DNA of 64,000 nucleotides from Paracorniculantispora psalliotae (taxonomy: Eukaryota > Ascomycota > Sordariomycetes > Hypocreales > Cordycipitaceae), in NCBI GenBank assembly GCA_002796755.1, contig PHFE01000008.1:4284222-4348221 (forward strand), written 5' to 3'. The notes under the pieces were generated by a model that saw nothing but the letters and a program-made list of their open reading frames with translations, did not search any database and was not told where the DNA came from. Below, piece by piece: positions 1 to 10,742 of the stretch. The first letter of the stretch is position 1. Every line of letters begins with the position of its first letter. The position numbers were made by a program, and so were the translations under genes.

Positions 1-3000
1 CTCGACGCCTTTGGAGAACGAATCTATCGTACAGGCGATCTTGTCAGAATACTTCATGATGGGTGTTTTGAGTTCCTCGGTCGCGCTGACGATCAAGTCA
101 AACTGCGTGGGCAACGACTGGAGCTTGGTGAGATCGATCATGTTATCCGATCGGTGCAAAACATTCACAACGTTACAACACTCGTTACGAAGCACAACTC
201 TAGCGGAAAGGATGTTCTTGTGTCTTTCATCGTCGAAGATCAGATAAAGGACATGCCATTATCGGTTCTTGAAGACACCACCAGCATCAGTGCCGAGGTA
301 AGAAACATGTGTCGAGATAAACTCCCTGGATATATGGTGCCGTCCTACTTTTTGAAGCTGCCGTATATTCCACTGTCGCCCAACAACAAAGCAGAGGCAA
401 AGCAGCTAAAGAAACTCTTTTCTGAATTATCCCAAGAAGACTTGGTCAAATTCGGCTCTGCTACGGCGACGCGCAGCCTCTCGAAAGACAATCCAGGCTA
501 CCAAAAACTCATAGGCTGCCTATCCGACTTTTGCAAAATCGACATCACTTTGATCTCAGATTCAGCGAGCATTTTTGACTTTGGTGTTGATTCCATTACT
601 GCACTGTCTTTGTCCGCTTATTTGATCGAAAATGGAATGGCGTCTACGTCACCTGCTTTGATCCTTCGCAACCCGATCATCGCAGATCTTGCTCTTGCCT
701 TGGACAACAGTTCATCTCACGATACATCAGCAGAGCTGAAGCGCACCCGACAACATGTCCAGGCATTTGAACACAAACACAAAGCCCGCATTTGCCGAGA
801 CCTCTCACTCTCACTCTCAGATGTGGAGTACATCTATCCTTGCTCTTCGTTGCAGCAGGGTATGCTTGCGAAGACCGCCGTCGACGAAGGCGGAGGGGCC
901 TACTTTAATATTTTCAACCTTCATTTGCAGCCCGAAACGTCAGTCCCGATTTTCAAAAATGCTGTCGCCTCGCTTGTCGAGAGAGAATCCATTCTTCGAA
1001 CATCGTTTCTTCATACGTCGGATGGCTACGCCCAAGTGGCTCGACGCAAGGTATCATTGCCATGGGAAGAGTATGCATTGGCGGAGGGCGAGACACTGCT
1101 TCAGGCCGCTCAATCTCTACGATGCGCATGGATAAAGGAGAACAAAGAGGGCGTACACAGGCCGTTCAATATCACCATCGTTAGCGGCTCGGAGACCGCC
1201 ACGGCTGTATTTCACATTTTTCACGCGTTATACGACGGCACAAGTTTTGATTTGATGATGGATATGCTTGAGAAGCTATATAATGGGGTTCAAGTCACGG
1301 AAAGACCCTCTTTTTCTGAAGCCCTTGTTCAAGGACCACTCAGGGATCACGAACGGGCACAAGAATCATGGACGAAACATCTCGTAAACTGGGCTTCTTC
1401 TTCGATGACACTGAATTCCGAAGACAGAAGCTCGGTTTCGATATCTCAAACACGAACAATGACTCTACCAAGACTAGAGAAACTGCGATCTTCCAATAAT
1501 GTCACCATGCAGTCTTTGCTACTCGCTGCCTGGATGACTACTCTCCAAAGCCACAGTCCTGGCAGCACTACCACTGGAGTCATTGTTTCAGGGAGATCTA
1601 TCGCACTGCCAGGCGTGGAGCGCACGGTTGGACCACTGTTCAACACTCTTCCATTCTATGCGAACCTGTCGTCGCATTCGACTTGGCAGTCACTCCTCCA
1701 ACGATGCCAGGATTTCAACTCATTGGCGCTCGACGACCCGCACGTGCCGTTGCAACAAATACAGAAATGGACATCATATGGAAAACCATTGTTTGAGAGT
1801 CTGTTTGCCTATCAGATAGAGGACGGGTCGAATAAGAAGGATGGTAAGCCATGGGAAATCGAGGCTGACGGTTTGAACCCTGACTACCTATTGGCATTGG
1901 AAGTCACAAAGTGCGGCGATGGTACCATGCAGCTGCTTGTTGTGGCGAAGCAAGGATTGACAAGCAAAAAGGAGCTGGGCGAGATTCTCGACACCTTTGA
2001 GAATATGCTGGCAAGCATCGAAGGGGGAACACCTATTCCAGTTCAGATGAATTTTGGAACGACAACTACGGTAAACGGAGATCCATCAACGACGCCGCAC
2101 ATGAAAGAGCAAGGCACATGGGGCCAGAATTCTGAAGTACTTAGACGCGAAATCGGAGCGATGACCAATATTGCAGACTCCGACATTTTACCCTCGAGTA
2201 CCTGGCTGGAGCTCGGTCTGGACAGTATTGATGCGGTCCAGCTCTCTGCTCGCCTCAAGAGACAAGGACTTCTCACAAGTCCTTCCGCGATGATGAAGGC
2301 GCCCTCCATGGCGTCTTTGTCGAATGCATTGGCCTTTTCAGAAGATGAGCATGATTCAAACGAGTTCGAACATCTTCGGGATATCCAATCCAAGCTCCAC
2401 CAGTATGTTGAGGCCACTGGCCTTGACATGGCACAGGTCGAGCAAGTTCTCCCGACGACACCACTCCAAGATGCCATGGTCTCTGGCATGCTTGAATCCG
2501 ATTTTTCCTGGTATTTTAATCACGAAATACTGGAAGTGGCCACTGGGACCGACGTTGCAACTCTCCAAATAGCCTGGTCGAAGCTGTTTGATGAGTCTCC
2601 AATCCTGCGAACCGGCTTTGTGGAACTCACTGATCCGCAAGCGCCCGCGGTTTATGCGCAGGTCGTCTACAACTCGTCACCAGAGATACCCGACATATCT
2701 TTAGGTTCTCTGAACGAATTATCCGACATCCAAGAGCAGAGCAGAACCAGTGCTAGCAAAGCTGCTGCCAAATCCAACCTGGCTTGCGTTGTCCGTGCAA
2801 CATTCGAAGACAAGGTATTCTATGTGCTGTCAATTTCGCATGCGCTATACGACGGCTGGTCTCTGGGCCTGCTTCACGAAAATTTGAAGAAAATTTATGC
2901 TGGCCAAACAGTATCCGGACCATCGCCAGATCGATTCCTACTCAACTCGTCTCTCTCTCTCACCCCTGAAGCAAATGACTTTTGGGCCAATTACCTCGAA

Positions 3001-5334
3001 GGAGCACGAGCGACGATTGTTCCTGGAGCCAAACCGAATTCCTCTCAAGTTTCTCGGGCCAGTACCATCTCAGCCCTTGAGTTCAGTGACGTTAGCAAAT
3101 TTTGCCGACAGCAAAATATCAGTCTCCAATCACTCTGCCAATCCTGTTGGGCTGTTATTCTCGCACGCAGAACACAGTCGCTTGATGTCGTATTTGGTTC
3201 CATCCTCGCGGGGCGCGACTTTGAGGGTGCTGAAGATCTCATGTTCCCAACAATGAATACAGTTGCTATCCGATGTATCTTGCATGGATCTGTCAGCGTA
3301 TTCTTGCGATACATGGAAGAAAATCTTGGGGAGATACGATCTTACCAGATGTTTCCTCTTCGCAGGGCCATGGCAACAGCGAAAACTGCTGGAAAGGAGC
3401 TGTTCAATTCTTTGTTCCTGTTGCAGAAAGAGCCTGCTGGCAACAACGCGGACTCTCTTTTCCAGTCTGTTCAGGGATCGTCAGGTATCGACTATCCTGT
3501 CTGTGTGGAAGCTGCGGCCAGTGGTGATGCCTTGGAGTGGACGGTCGCTTGCCAGGGCCAGTTCACAGACGACAAATTTGCAGAAGATCTGCTTACCGAG
3601 CTGGATTCTACCCTCGGCTATCTGCTACAGCATGCCAATGAACATATTGTCTCATTCTCCAATGAAGGCGTTAGAATTGGGGGTTCTCAGCCAATCGCTT
3701 TGGCTGGCGATGAAAACGGCGCCGTGGAGGCTCAGGTTGATACATCTGCCGACTGGAACACAGCATCGCTCGCTCTTCGAGCAGTATTGAGTCAAGTGTC
3801 AAATATCCCAGAAGACTCCATCTCTCCATCCAGCACATTGTATCATTTGGGCCTCGATTCAATCACAGCTATTCGAGTTTCGACTCTGCTGAAGCAGAGC
3901 GGTATCCTCTTGCGACCGACTGAGCTGGTACGCGCCACGAGCATCGTACACATGGCAGAACAAGCAAACGCTGCAGAAAGCTCCGCCAACCTTCACACAG
4001 AAACAAGCTGGCAGGCCTGGAAAACTCCAGCCTCTATCGATACTGCCGCAATTTTGACCGAGGCGGGCATCTCAAGAGACCAAGTTGAGCACATCTTGCC
4101 AGCACTGCCCATGCAGGTGTACATGATGAGCACCTGGGAAAATACTGGCGGCAAGATATTCCTCCCTGAATTTACCTACCGGCTATCAGGCATCCACTCA
4201 GCTGCCGCCATCAAGGAAGCCTGGTCACGAGTAGTGAAGCAGGTGCCTATCCTACGCACGTGTCTTTTCGCTACAGGACAACAAGCCCTACCTTTGGTTC
4301 AAATTGTTCTCAAGGAGGATACATCATATTCTGCTGCGCAGCCTTTTGTTCATTTCGAGATTGAACAGACACTGCAGGCATCCGAAACAATTCTGCGACT
4401 GCGAATTCACCACGCGCTCTACGACGGTGTCAGTTTACCCGCCATTATGGACATGCTGCTTCACGATTTGAGGGGCAAGCTGCCCACTTTGACAAACATT
4501 GACACCTGGGCACAAGCAGCTGTCAACAGGCAAGAAGAAACCCACCAAACTCGTCGGCAAGCCTTTTGGACGCAATATCTCGATGGATACAGCAGAACGG
4601 GCAAGGAAATTGATACTAGCGGGCCACGAACATCGCTTTTTGAAGAATCTGCATTTTCCAACGCAGTTGCTCTAGGAGAGCTCGCCGCCACACACGGTAT
4701 CAGCGTGCAGTCTCTCATCCTTGCCGCGTATGCCCTGTCAATTACCAACCCTGAGGCCTCGGACAGTATCGTGCTCGGCCTTTATCTCGCCAGCCGCTCC
4801 GACGACCGCATTCCAGACGCCCTTCCGACCCTCAACATCGCGCCTCTGCGCATCTTCACCAACTCAAATGACACCATCATGCAAGTCGCCACACGCATTC
4901 ACCAAGATATGCAGCAAATATCATCCGATGACAACACGCAAGTCGGCTTATGGGAGATTGCTGAGTGGACGGGTGTCAAGATTGACAGATTCGTCAACTT
5001 TTTGACGCTGCCAACTACGGAACAAGACACGTCAGACGTTTCTCTACGGCCAGTAGCAAACATATCACCTGTTCCAGACGAAACAGTAGCAACCTTTGAT
5101 TTAGAGCGTGCATCGATTCGCAACAACGCAGTTCGTGCGTCGTATCCTGTACGTATTTCCATTCTCACAAGTCGTCATCACAAACTAACATGTATTCAGG
5201 ACTCTGTGGATGTTGAATTCGCCGTCCGAAGTGGTGGGCTTGACATTGGAGTTTTTGGTCCACGAGCGCTGCTTACAGACCATGGCGCTCATGAGCTCGT
5301 ACACGACATTGTGCAAAGACTGAATACACTTTGA
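1..5334 (+). CDS. sidC: Siderophore NRPS (ferricrocin synthetase type), C-terminal part
   Basis: The frame is open from base 1, so the 5' end lies outside the window. Domains in order: the end of an adenylation domain (YRTGDL at residues 9-14, then the GRADDQVKLRGQ core), T (DFGVDSI, Ser198), C (FHALYDG, His408), T (LGLDSI, Ser742), C (SHALYDG, His947), T (LGLDSI, Ser1287) and C (HHALYDG, His1471). Extra T-C pairs without their own A domain at the C-terminus are the hallmark of fungal SidC/NPS2 synthetases, which assemble the intracellular hydroxamate siderophore ferricrocin from N5-acyl-hydroxyornithine, Ser and Gly by iterative module use. A likely 51-nt intron lies at 5149-5199 (GTACGT, CTAAC, CAG). 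It is a multiple of three and stop-free, so the frame reads through it; splicing joins SYP to DSVDVEF. The stop is at 5332-5334. Siderophore class is fairly sure; the exact product is inferred. Confidence 0.87.
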   Translation, partial: LDAFGERIYRTGDLVRILHDGCFEFLGRADDQVKLRGQRLELGEIDHVIRSVQNIHNVTTLVTKHNSSGKDVLVSFIVEDQIKDMPLSVLEDTTSISAEVRNMCRDKLPGYMVPSYFLKLPYIPLSPNNKAEAKQLKKLFSELSQEDLVKFGSATATRSLSKDNPGYQKLIGCLSDFCKIDITLISDSASIFDFGVDSITALSLSAYLIENGMASTSPALILRNPIIADLALALDNSSSHDTSAELKRTRQHVQAFEHKHKARICRDLSLSLSDVEYIYPCSSLQQGMLAKTAVDEGGGAYFNIFNLHLQPETSVPIFKNAVASLVERESILRTSFLHTSDGYAQVARRKVSLPWEEYALAEGETLLQAAQSLRCAWIKENKEGVHRPFNITIVSGSETATAVFHIFHALYDGTSFDLMMDMLEKLYNGVQVTERPSFSEALVQGPLRDHERAQESWTKHLVNWASSSMTLNSEDRSSVSISQTRTMTLPRLEKLRSSNNVTMQSLLLAAWMTTLQSHSPGSTTTGVIVSGRSIALPGVERTVGPLFNTLPFYANLSSHSTWQSLLQRCQDFNSLALDDPHVPLQQIQKWTSYGKPLFESLFAYQIEDGSNKKDGKPWEIEADGLNPDYLLALEVTKCGDGTMQLLVVAKQGLTSKKELGEILDTFENMLASIEGGTPIPVQMNFGTTTTVNGDPSTTPHMKEQGTWGQNSEVLRREIGAMTNIADSDILPSSTWLELGLDSIDAVQLSARLKRQGLLTSPSAMMKAPSMASLSNALAFSEDEHDSNEFEHLRDIQSKLHQYVEATGLDMAQVEQVLPTTPLQDAMVSGMLESDFSWYFNHEILEVATGTDVATLQIAWSKLFDESPILRTGFVELTDPQAPAVYAQVVYNSSPEIPDISLGSLNELSDIQEQSRTSASKAAAKSNLACVVRATFEDKVFYVLSISHALYDGWSLGLLHENLKKIYAGQTVSGPSPDRFLLNSSLSLTPEANDFWANYLEGARATIVPGAKPNSSQVSRASTISALEFSDVSKFCRQQNISLQSLCQSCWAVILARRTQSLDVVFGSILAGRDFEGAEDLMFPTMNTVAIRCILHGSVSVFLRYMEENLGEIRSYQMFPLRRAMATAKTAGKELFNSLFLLQKEPAGNNADSLFQSVQGSSGIDYPVCVEAAASGDALEWTVACQGQFTDDKFAEDLLTELDSTLGYLLQHANEHIVSFSNEGVRIGGSQPIALAGDENGAVEAQVDTSADWNTASLALRAVLSQVSNIPEDSISPSSTLYHLGLDSITAIRVSTLLKQSGILLRPTELVRATSIVHMAEQANAAESSANLHTETSWQAWKTPASIDTAAILTEAGISRDQVEHILPALPMQVYMMSTWENTGGKIFLPEFTYRLSGIHSAAAIKEAWSRVVKQVPILRTCLFATGQQALPLVQIVLKEDTSYSAAQPFVHFEIEQTLQASETILRLRIHHALYDGVSLPAIMDMLLHDLRGKLPTLTNIDTWAQAAVNRQEETHQTRRQAFWTQYLDGYSRTGKEIDTSGPRTSLFEESAFSNAVALGELAATHGISVQSLILAAYALSITNPEASDSIVLGLYLASRSDDRIPDALPTLNIAPLRIFTNSNDTIMQVATRIHQDMQQISSDDNTQVGLWEIAEWTGVKIDRFVNFLTLPTTEQDTSDVSLRPVANISPVPDETVATFDLERASIRNNAVRASYPVRISILTSRHHKLTCIQDSVDVEFAVRSGGLDIGVFGPRALLTDHGAHELVHDIVQRLNTL

Positions 5335-5340
5335 GCGCGC

Positions 5341-5370
5341 ATTAGCATTAGCATCGTTAGCATCATTAGC
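5341..5370. repeat. Short TTAGCA-type tandem repeat
   Basis: Four imperfect TTAGCA units, interrupted by TCG and TCA, lie just after the NRPS stop codon in its 3' UTR. The unit is not the fungal telomere repeat TTAGGG and the copy number is small, so this is most likely a slippage-derived microsatellite. Confidence 0.6.
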
Positions 5371-5488
5371 GACATTTCTTTCATGTTTCGGCGTTTAGCT
5401 TTTTGTCTTCATTTCTTCATTTATATTTGCAGCTACTTAGCATTTATATATAGCAACCCTATCCTTAGTTACGTTCGTGACATGCCAT

Positions 5489-7426
5489 CTACCCAAGTAG
5501 TGACGTTTCTGGAAAGAGGATAATATTCGCCAACCGCACCACCTCGCTCGCTTTCCCTCGCTCTGCTCCCCCAGCACCTGCTGTATTATTCCCCCGCGCG
5601 CCGCCGTTCGCACCCGCCATCGCGACGTGGCTCGGCGTCGAGGGCCGCGTCACCAGCGCGCTCGTGTCCCACGGCGCCAGGCCCATTGCCCGCAGCGCAT
5701 CACGCCCGCCCACCCGCTCCACGGCCTCTTCCGCCGCGGCCACGTCCTGCCGCTCGGCAGGCTGACCGCTGCGGCGCCCCGACGAGTCAAAGTCGGGCGC
5801 GGGTTGGCCGCGCTGAAAGGCTTTGCGCTGGCGCGCCAGGTACAGCGCGCTCGTCGGCGTCAGCGGCGCGGCGGGAATGTACACGAGCATGCGTAGGTTC
5901 TGCAGCGTGTCGTGCTCAGACGCAGGTGGTTGCGACGGCGGTGGGGGCGGGGTGGGCAGGTTGGCCTCGCCGGGGGAGATGTGGTACGGCAGATCGGGAT
6001 GCCAGAGGATGTAGTCGCCGGGCTGCAGCGTCGGGAGCGTAATCATGCTCCGCCGCAGCCGCAGGTGCGGATGCCAGCGCTCCGTCACGCGCTGCGCATG
6101 GCCCGGCACCGCGCCGTGAATCACCGTATCCGGCTCCCTCCGCAACTCCCAATTCTCCGGGGCCAGGTATGCCTCCCACGCATGCGCCTGCTCCTCCTCC
6201 GTCCGTCTCTCCATATCCAGCGGCAGACCCACGCGGGGTGCGAAGAACGGCCGGAGGAGGTAATACGCCGCGGCGGCGCGCGGCGACGGCAGCAGCCGAA
6301 TCATGCCGGGCTCCACGACGGATAACGCGAGCACGCCCTGAAACATGCGGAACACGCTGCACGCGCCATGGCCGTTGTAGAGGTCCGTCGTGGCGGCGGC
6401 GCGGCGCGCGCTGCACCACGGGTCGTGGGCCTCCCAGGCGCCGCGGAAGACGGACGCGTAGGTACCGGCGCGCTGGTAGCCGTCGGGCTCCCAGCGCTCG
6501 AGCGAGCCGTTGTCGACTTGCGCGATGATGCCGTCCGACGACGCGAGGGCGGTGATCCAATCGTCCGCGGACTGAGGAGCGGGCGCAGCGGGGCTGCCCG
6601 CCGTCGCTCGAGATGCCACGTCCGTCTGCGTACGATGCTCGTCGCTGCTCTGTTTTTGTATCGAATCATGTGCGCCGTACACGCGGATCCTGTCTGCGTA
6701 CGCAATGGGGTGCTGCGCTGCCACCTGGCCCCCATCGTCCTGTTCCTCCGCCTCCGTATCCCACAAGCTCATCATAAACTGCTGCGCTTTGCGCACATTC
6801 GGATGCGCGCGCATATTCATCTGCGCAGGCGACCAAAACAGGTTATAGCACGCCGGATCCAGCTCCTCCGCCACTTTGCCCCCATCAGTTGTCTTTTGCC
6901 CGTCTATATACCGCACCGTCTCACGGAGCACCGCCTCCGCCTCCCCGCGCGGCACTACCTTGCGCACCACGCCCACGCCGTAGCGCCGTAAATCGCCGCG
7001 AAACCGCGCCGTCTGGCCGTGGTCCTCGAGGTCGGCAAACTCGATGCTCGGGATGAGGTGCGCCCCGAGGCCGTCAATGTGCTCGACGTCGGCGCGCAGG
7101 GCGACGAGGAGCCGCGTCCAGCTGGCTTCGAGGGCGTCGGCGTCGGCGTGCCCGCCGAGGAGGGTGCGCTTGATGCGCGCAAAGCGCGAGGGGAGCGGTA
7201 CGGGGTCCGGCCCGTTCCAGAAGGAGGTTATGGGCGCGGCCGGTACAGTATCTGCTTTGTGAGTTGTGTTGCTGGTGGTGGCATGGCGTGGACGACGAGA
7301 GGCAGCGGCCGAAGCGGCTTTGCGGGCGGGCGACTGGGTTTGGTGGTGGTGGTGGTGGTGCGGGCCGTGATGAGGGCCGTGACGAGTGCCGCGCGACGAT
7401 GGCGGCCGCGGATGATGCGGCGCCAT
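5489..7426 (-). CDS. DUF1479 (YbiU-like, 2-oxoglutarate dioxygenase-fold) protein
   Basis: A single exon of 645 codons. The frame continues upstream to 7516 only from a GTG, so the ATG at 7426 (MAPHHPRP) is taken as the start. After a low-complexity N-terminus containing a run of six His, the body matches the DUF1479 family: PLPSRFARIK, LIPSIEF, a YGVGVVRKVVPRGEA block, and CYNLFWSPAQMNMRAHPN. Near the C-terminus, GDYILWHPDLPYH (His476, Asp478) resembles the HxD iron ligands of Fe(II)/2-oxoglutarate oxygenases, as expected for this fold. The substrate of the fungal members is unknown. It converges on the NRPS with 154 bp between stops. Nothing in the sequence ties it to siderophore synthesis. 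Confidence 0.85.
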   Translation of the reverse strand: MAPHHPRPPSSRGTRHGPHHGPHHHHHHQTQSPARKAASAAASRRPRHATTSNTTHKADTVPAAPITSFWNGPDPVPLPSRFARIKRTLLGGHADADALEASWTRLLVALRADVEHIDGLGAHLIPSIEFADLEDHGQTARFRGDLRRYGVGVVRKVVPRGEAEAVLRETVRYIDGQKTTDGGKVAEELDPACYNLFWSPAQMNMRAHPNVRKAQQFMMSLWDTEAEEQDDGGQVAAQHPIAYADRIRVYGAHDSIQKQSSDEHRTQTDVASRATAGSPAAPAPQSADDWITALASSDGIIAQVDNGSLERWEPDGYQRAGTYASVFRGAWEAHDPWCSARRAAATTDLYNGHGACSVFRMFQGVLALSVVEPGMIRLLPSPRAAAAYYLLRPFFAPRVGLPLDMERRTEEEQAHAWEAYLAPENWELRREPDTVIHGAVPGHAQRVTERWHPHLRLRRSMITLPTLQPGDYILWHPDLPYHISPGEANLPTPPPPPSQPPASEHDTLQNLRMLVYIPAAPLTPTSALYLARQRKAFQRGQPAPDFDSSGRRSGQPAERQDVAAAEEAVERVGGRDALRAMGLAPWDTSALVTRPSTPSHVAMAGANGGARGNNTAGAGGAERGKASEVVRLANIILFPETSLLG

Positions 7427-8092
7427 GACAAAGTACGCTCCTCTCTTCACGGTCGAGTTTTGTCTTGTCGCGTGCTCATCAAGATCAGGACAGGCTAATA
7501 ATGGCCGATCGACCACGTCCTGGAGTTCTGGACCCCGCGTTTAAGCAACACAGCTTCCTGGTAGTAGTAGTCCGCTCATGAGAATCGCGACGCTGTGCAA
7601 CGACACAGAATATGCTATTGAGGCATAGAATCAGCCTTCATTTTCCAAGAGTCTATCATGGGCATGTGAATGGAAGGTCGGAGGTCACACGAGATGCCGG
7701 GTTTCAAATGCCGATGGCGTGGCCTGCAAGCTCCTTGTTAGGGCCCGTCCCGGATTCCCATACTTGCACTAGCGTCACCATCTGGTGTAAGTGAAGGATC
7801 ACACAATTCACACCCAACGCCATCACACATTCATGTTGATTTTATTCTTCATATCATTTTATTTAGATATGCTAGCTAATTGCGTACAATCATGTCCAAG
7901 TGGCATCATGCTGACTGGTATATACATGTAATCATTGCCTCGCAGACCAGGCGGCTGGGCGCGCTCATTGGCTGTTGCGGAGGTGTGGTTTTCATAATTT
8001 TTTTACCCCGTTTCCTTGGTTTCCAATACAATAACAAAAATGGACGGGTAGAATAGTTTACTTGAAAATTCAAAGCCGACAAGGTAGCGCAT
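7427..8092. other. Intergenic region, no gene seen
   Basis: This holds the upstream region of the DUF1479 gene and the 3' side of the choline oxidase gene. The only open frames are short and show no codon bias or family resemblance. The part near 7840-8060 is AT-rich, as expected for a 3' UTR and polyadenylation region. Confidence 0.6.
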
Positions 8093-9730
8093 TTACAGGC
8101 GCGACTTGTTGGCATCGGGCTTCCAGCCCTCCTCCATGGCAATCATCTCGGCAGCGCGCTCACCAATGGCGAGGACAGTGAGCATGGGGTTGATGGAAGG
8201 CATCTCAGGGAAGACACCAGCGTCGGCGATGCGCAGCTTCTTGATGCCGCGGACACGGAGCTCGGGGTCGACAACGGCGAACTCGTCCTTGGCAATGTCG
8301 CCCATCTTGGTAGTACCAGCGGGGTGGTAGACGGTGTGGGCGGCGCGGCGGGCGTACTCGCTAATCTCCTCGTCGGTCTGGACCTTGGGGCCGGGAGCGA
8401 CCTCCTGCTTGAGCCAGTTCTTGAAGGGGGCCTTCTCGGCAATCTTACGGGCAGCCTTGATGCCGTCGACGAGGATGGAAGCGTCGTAGCCTTCGGGGTC
8501 GGTGAAGTAGCGGAAGTCGAGGGCGGGCTTGACGTTGGGGTCGGCGGAAGTGAGGTAGATGCGGCCGCGAGAGCGAGCGCGGGGAATGTTGGGGGTCATG
8601 CAGAAAGCATAACCGTCGGGGATGATGGGGTAGCCCAGACGCTCGGTGTTGAGCGTGAAGGGGATCTGGTAGCAGTGCATCATGATGTCGGCGGCGTCGC
8701 CGTCGTTGCCAGCAGCGTTGGTGGCGTCGCGGCGCAGGAAGACACCGGCGTCCGAGTCCATGGTGGTCTGGTTGGCGGGAACGGGCTTGCTGAGCTCCCA
8801 CATGATGATGGTCTCAGGGTGGTCAATGAGGTTCTCACCAACACCGGGGAGATCCTTGACGACCTTGATGCCGAGCTGCTGGAGCTGGGCCTTGGGGCCG
8901 AGACCAGAGTGAAGCATCAGTCTGGGAGTGTCGACGGCACCGGCAGAGAGGATGATCTCCTTGCGGGGGCGCAGGGTCATCTTCTGGCCGGACTTGAGGG
9001 TGATGTCGATGCCGGTAGCGACATCGTTCTCGACGTGGAGCTTGGAGACCCAAGTCTCAGTCAGAACGGTGAGGTTGGGGCGGCGCTCATCACCGCGCAA
9101 GATGGGGTGGATGTAAGCGACCGAAGCGCTGCTGCGCTTGCCATCATCGGGGTTGTAGGAGATGTTGAAGAACCCGGCGCCCTCGACGAGCTGGCCCTTT
9201 TCGCGAATCTCCGAGTTAAAGTTGTCAATGACGGGGATGTCGAGCGCCGAGGAGCAGGCGCTGATCCAGTCCTTGCAGAGCTGGTTGCGGTGGCGGGCGT
9301 GGACAGGCTGGAAGGTGTTGCGGAGGTTGTCAATGTGGCGGGTGACGTTCTCAAAGGTCCAGCCCTCGCAGCCCTGAGCGACCCAGCGGTCGAGGTCGTG
9401 GCGGAAGGGGCGGAAGGAGATGAGGGTGTTGTGCGAGGAGCAGCCGCCGAGGACCTTGGCGCGCGAGTGGCGGATGTAGGAGTTGCCGTTGGGCTGCTCG
9501 GTGGTGGGATAGTCGTAATCGAGGTCGCCGCCGAGGAGGGAGAGCCACTCGCGCAGGTTGAGGACCTGGGAGAGGTTGAAGTCGGAGGGGCCGGCCTCGA
9601 TGAGGAGGACCTTCTTCTCGGGGAGGTAGCTAGAGAGGCGGGAAGCGAGGACGCAGCCTGCGGTGCCACCACCGACGATGATGTAGTCAAAGTTGGTGGC
9701 GGCGGAAGCGGGAATGGCCTGGGTAGTCAT
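8093..9730 (-). CDS. codA: Choline oxidase, peroxisomal (GMC oxidoreductase)
   Basis: An intronless 545-aa flavoprotein of the GMC family starting at ATG 9730. The N-terminus has the FAD-binding GGGTAG (residues 20-25). GGCSSHN follows with His100, equivalent by position and motif to the His that carries FAD covalently in bacterial choline oxidase (His99). The C-terminal half has YHPAGTTKMG (His469) and INPML (Asn514), matching the catalytic His and Asn of choline oxidase. The enzyme should oxidise choline to betaine aldehyde and on to glycine betaine, with O2 as acceptor and H2O2 as by-product. The last three residues are SRL, a PTS1 peroxisomal import signal, which fits an H2O2 producer. 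It is divergent from betaine aldehyde dehydrogenase, the next step, across 2.7 kb. Confidence 0.9.
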   Translation of the reverse strand: MTTQAIPASAATNFDYIIVGGGTAGCVLASRLSSYLPEKKVLLIEAGPSDFNLSQVLNLREWLSLLGGDLDYDYPTTEQPNGNSYIRHSRAKVLGGCSSHNTLISFRPFRHDLDRWVAQGCEGWTFENVTRHIDNLRNTFQPVHARHRNQLCKDWISACSSALDIPVIDNFNSEIREKGQLVEGAGFFNISYNPDDGKRSSASVAYIHPILRGDERRPNLTVLTETWVSKLHVENDVATGIDITLKSGQKMTLRPRKEIILSAGAVDTPRLMLHSGLGPKAQLQQLGIKVVKDLPGVGENLIDHPETIIMWELSKPVPANQTTMDSDAGVFLRRDATNAAGNDGDAADIMMHCYQIPFTLNTERLGYPIIPDGYAFCMTPNIPRARSRGRIYLTSADPNVKPALDFRYFTDPEGYDASILVDGIKAARKIAEKAPFKNWLKQEVAPGPKVQTDEEISEYARRAAHTVYHPAGTTKMGDIAKDEFAVVDPELRVRGIKKLRIADAGVFPEMPSINPMLTVLAIGERAAEMIAMEEGWKPDANKSRL

Positions 9731-10742
9731 TTTGCTGTCACTGAAGCGTTGTAGATAATGTGGTATGTGAAGCTGTCACGGGTGGGTGAGCTTTGAGACA
9801 CAAGGTGAGAGCGTCTCGCGTGGGGGAGCTGCGACAAGGCTTGACCGGAACCGGAGCGGATATAAGCACTGTTGGGTTCACGGGGAAGCTAAAGTAGGCG
9901 ACTGAACGTCACTTGTAGCTAGAAGAGCTGAAAGATGTAAAGCGGGAGAGAATATTGGCAAAAAAAAAAGATGGAGAGAAGTTTCGGGGAAAAGGTGTGT
10001 TGGAGAATTGGAGGGAAGGGACCGGTAGATAAGATGTTGGCCACAATTTTTTTCTACGACGGGCAGGCCATTGGATATGCAAGGATTGCGAGACAGGTCG
10101 ACAGGTACAAAGCCAAGCCTTGCAGTGGTGTGGTTCCCGCGCTACTCATGGCTCCAGCCGGTTGGGCAAGCCAGAGCCACACACACCTCGACAAAGACAG
10201 AAGACGGCACAGAGAAGGATGACGGCAGCAGCGTTTGGCTGGGGCGGAGCATCGGAATTGCTAATTGCGATCACGCGAGTTGGCTGCACAAAAGACGGGG
10301 TGGATCCGTAGGAGCAGGGCTGGGAGTCAGCTTTTCGATGCAAAAGGGTTGTCGGTGAGACTTGGTGGCACTTTGCACAATGTGGTGATGGCGCGGACGA
10401 GGTATTACGTAGGAGGCAGTTTGGGCGATGGGGGCATTGCGCACTGTGGGCGTGGTAGATGATAGTATGTAGCGAGACTGTGTGAATAAGAAAGACTGCA
10501 GACGGTGTAGATTTTGGGCGATGGGCGGGGCGCGACATGCGAGCAGCAGCCCCGCAGCCTTGCTGGGGAGGCTTGCTGCAGCTTGCAAGCCAGGCTGGCG
10601 AGCTGGGGAATAGCGCGCACGGCAGTGCGAATTGGCGTTGCGTATTTTTGTAGAGTTTCTAGGGAAAATCTGTTTGTCAAGCTGGGTTTGTGAAGCGAAG
10701 AAGCATAATTTTTGGGAAAAAACTGGTTCAATACGACACTGC

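Noticed and set aside
5341..5370. Telomere-like repeat
   Set aside because: The unit is TTAGCA, not TTAGGG, with only four imperfect copies in a 3' UTR.
7427..7516. N-terminal extension of the DUF1479 protein
   Set aside because: It would start at GTG; the first ATG is at 7426.
8324..9754. 476-codon open frame antisense to choline oxidase
   Set aside because: It mirrors the real gene. Strong GC bias at third positions removes stops on the other strand, and the product is an acidic Gly/Val/Leu repeat-like sequence without a domain.
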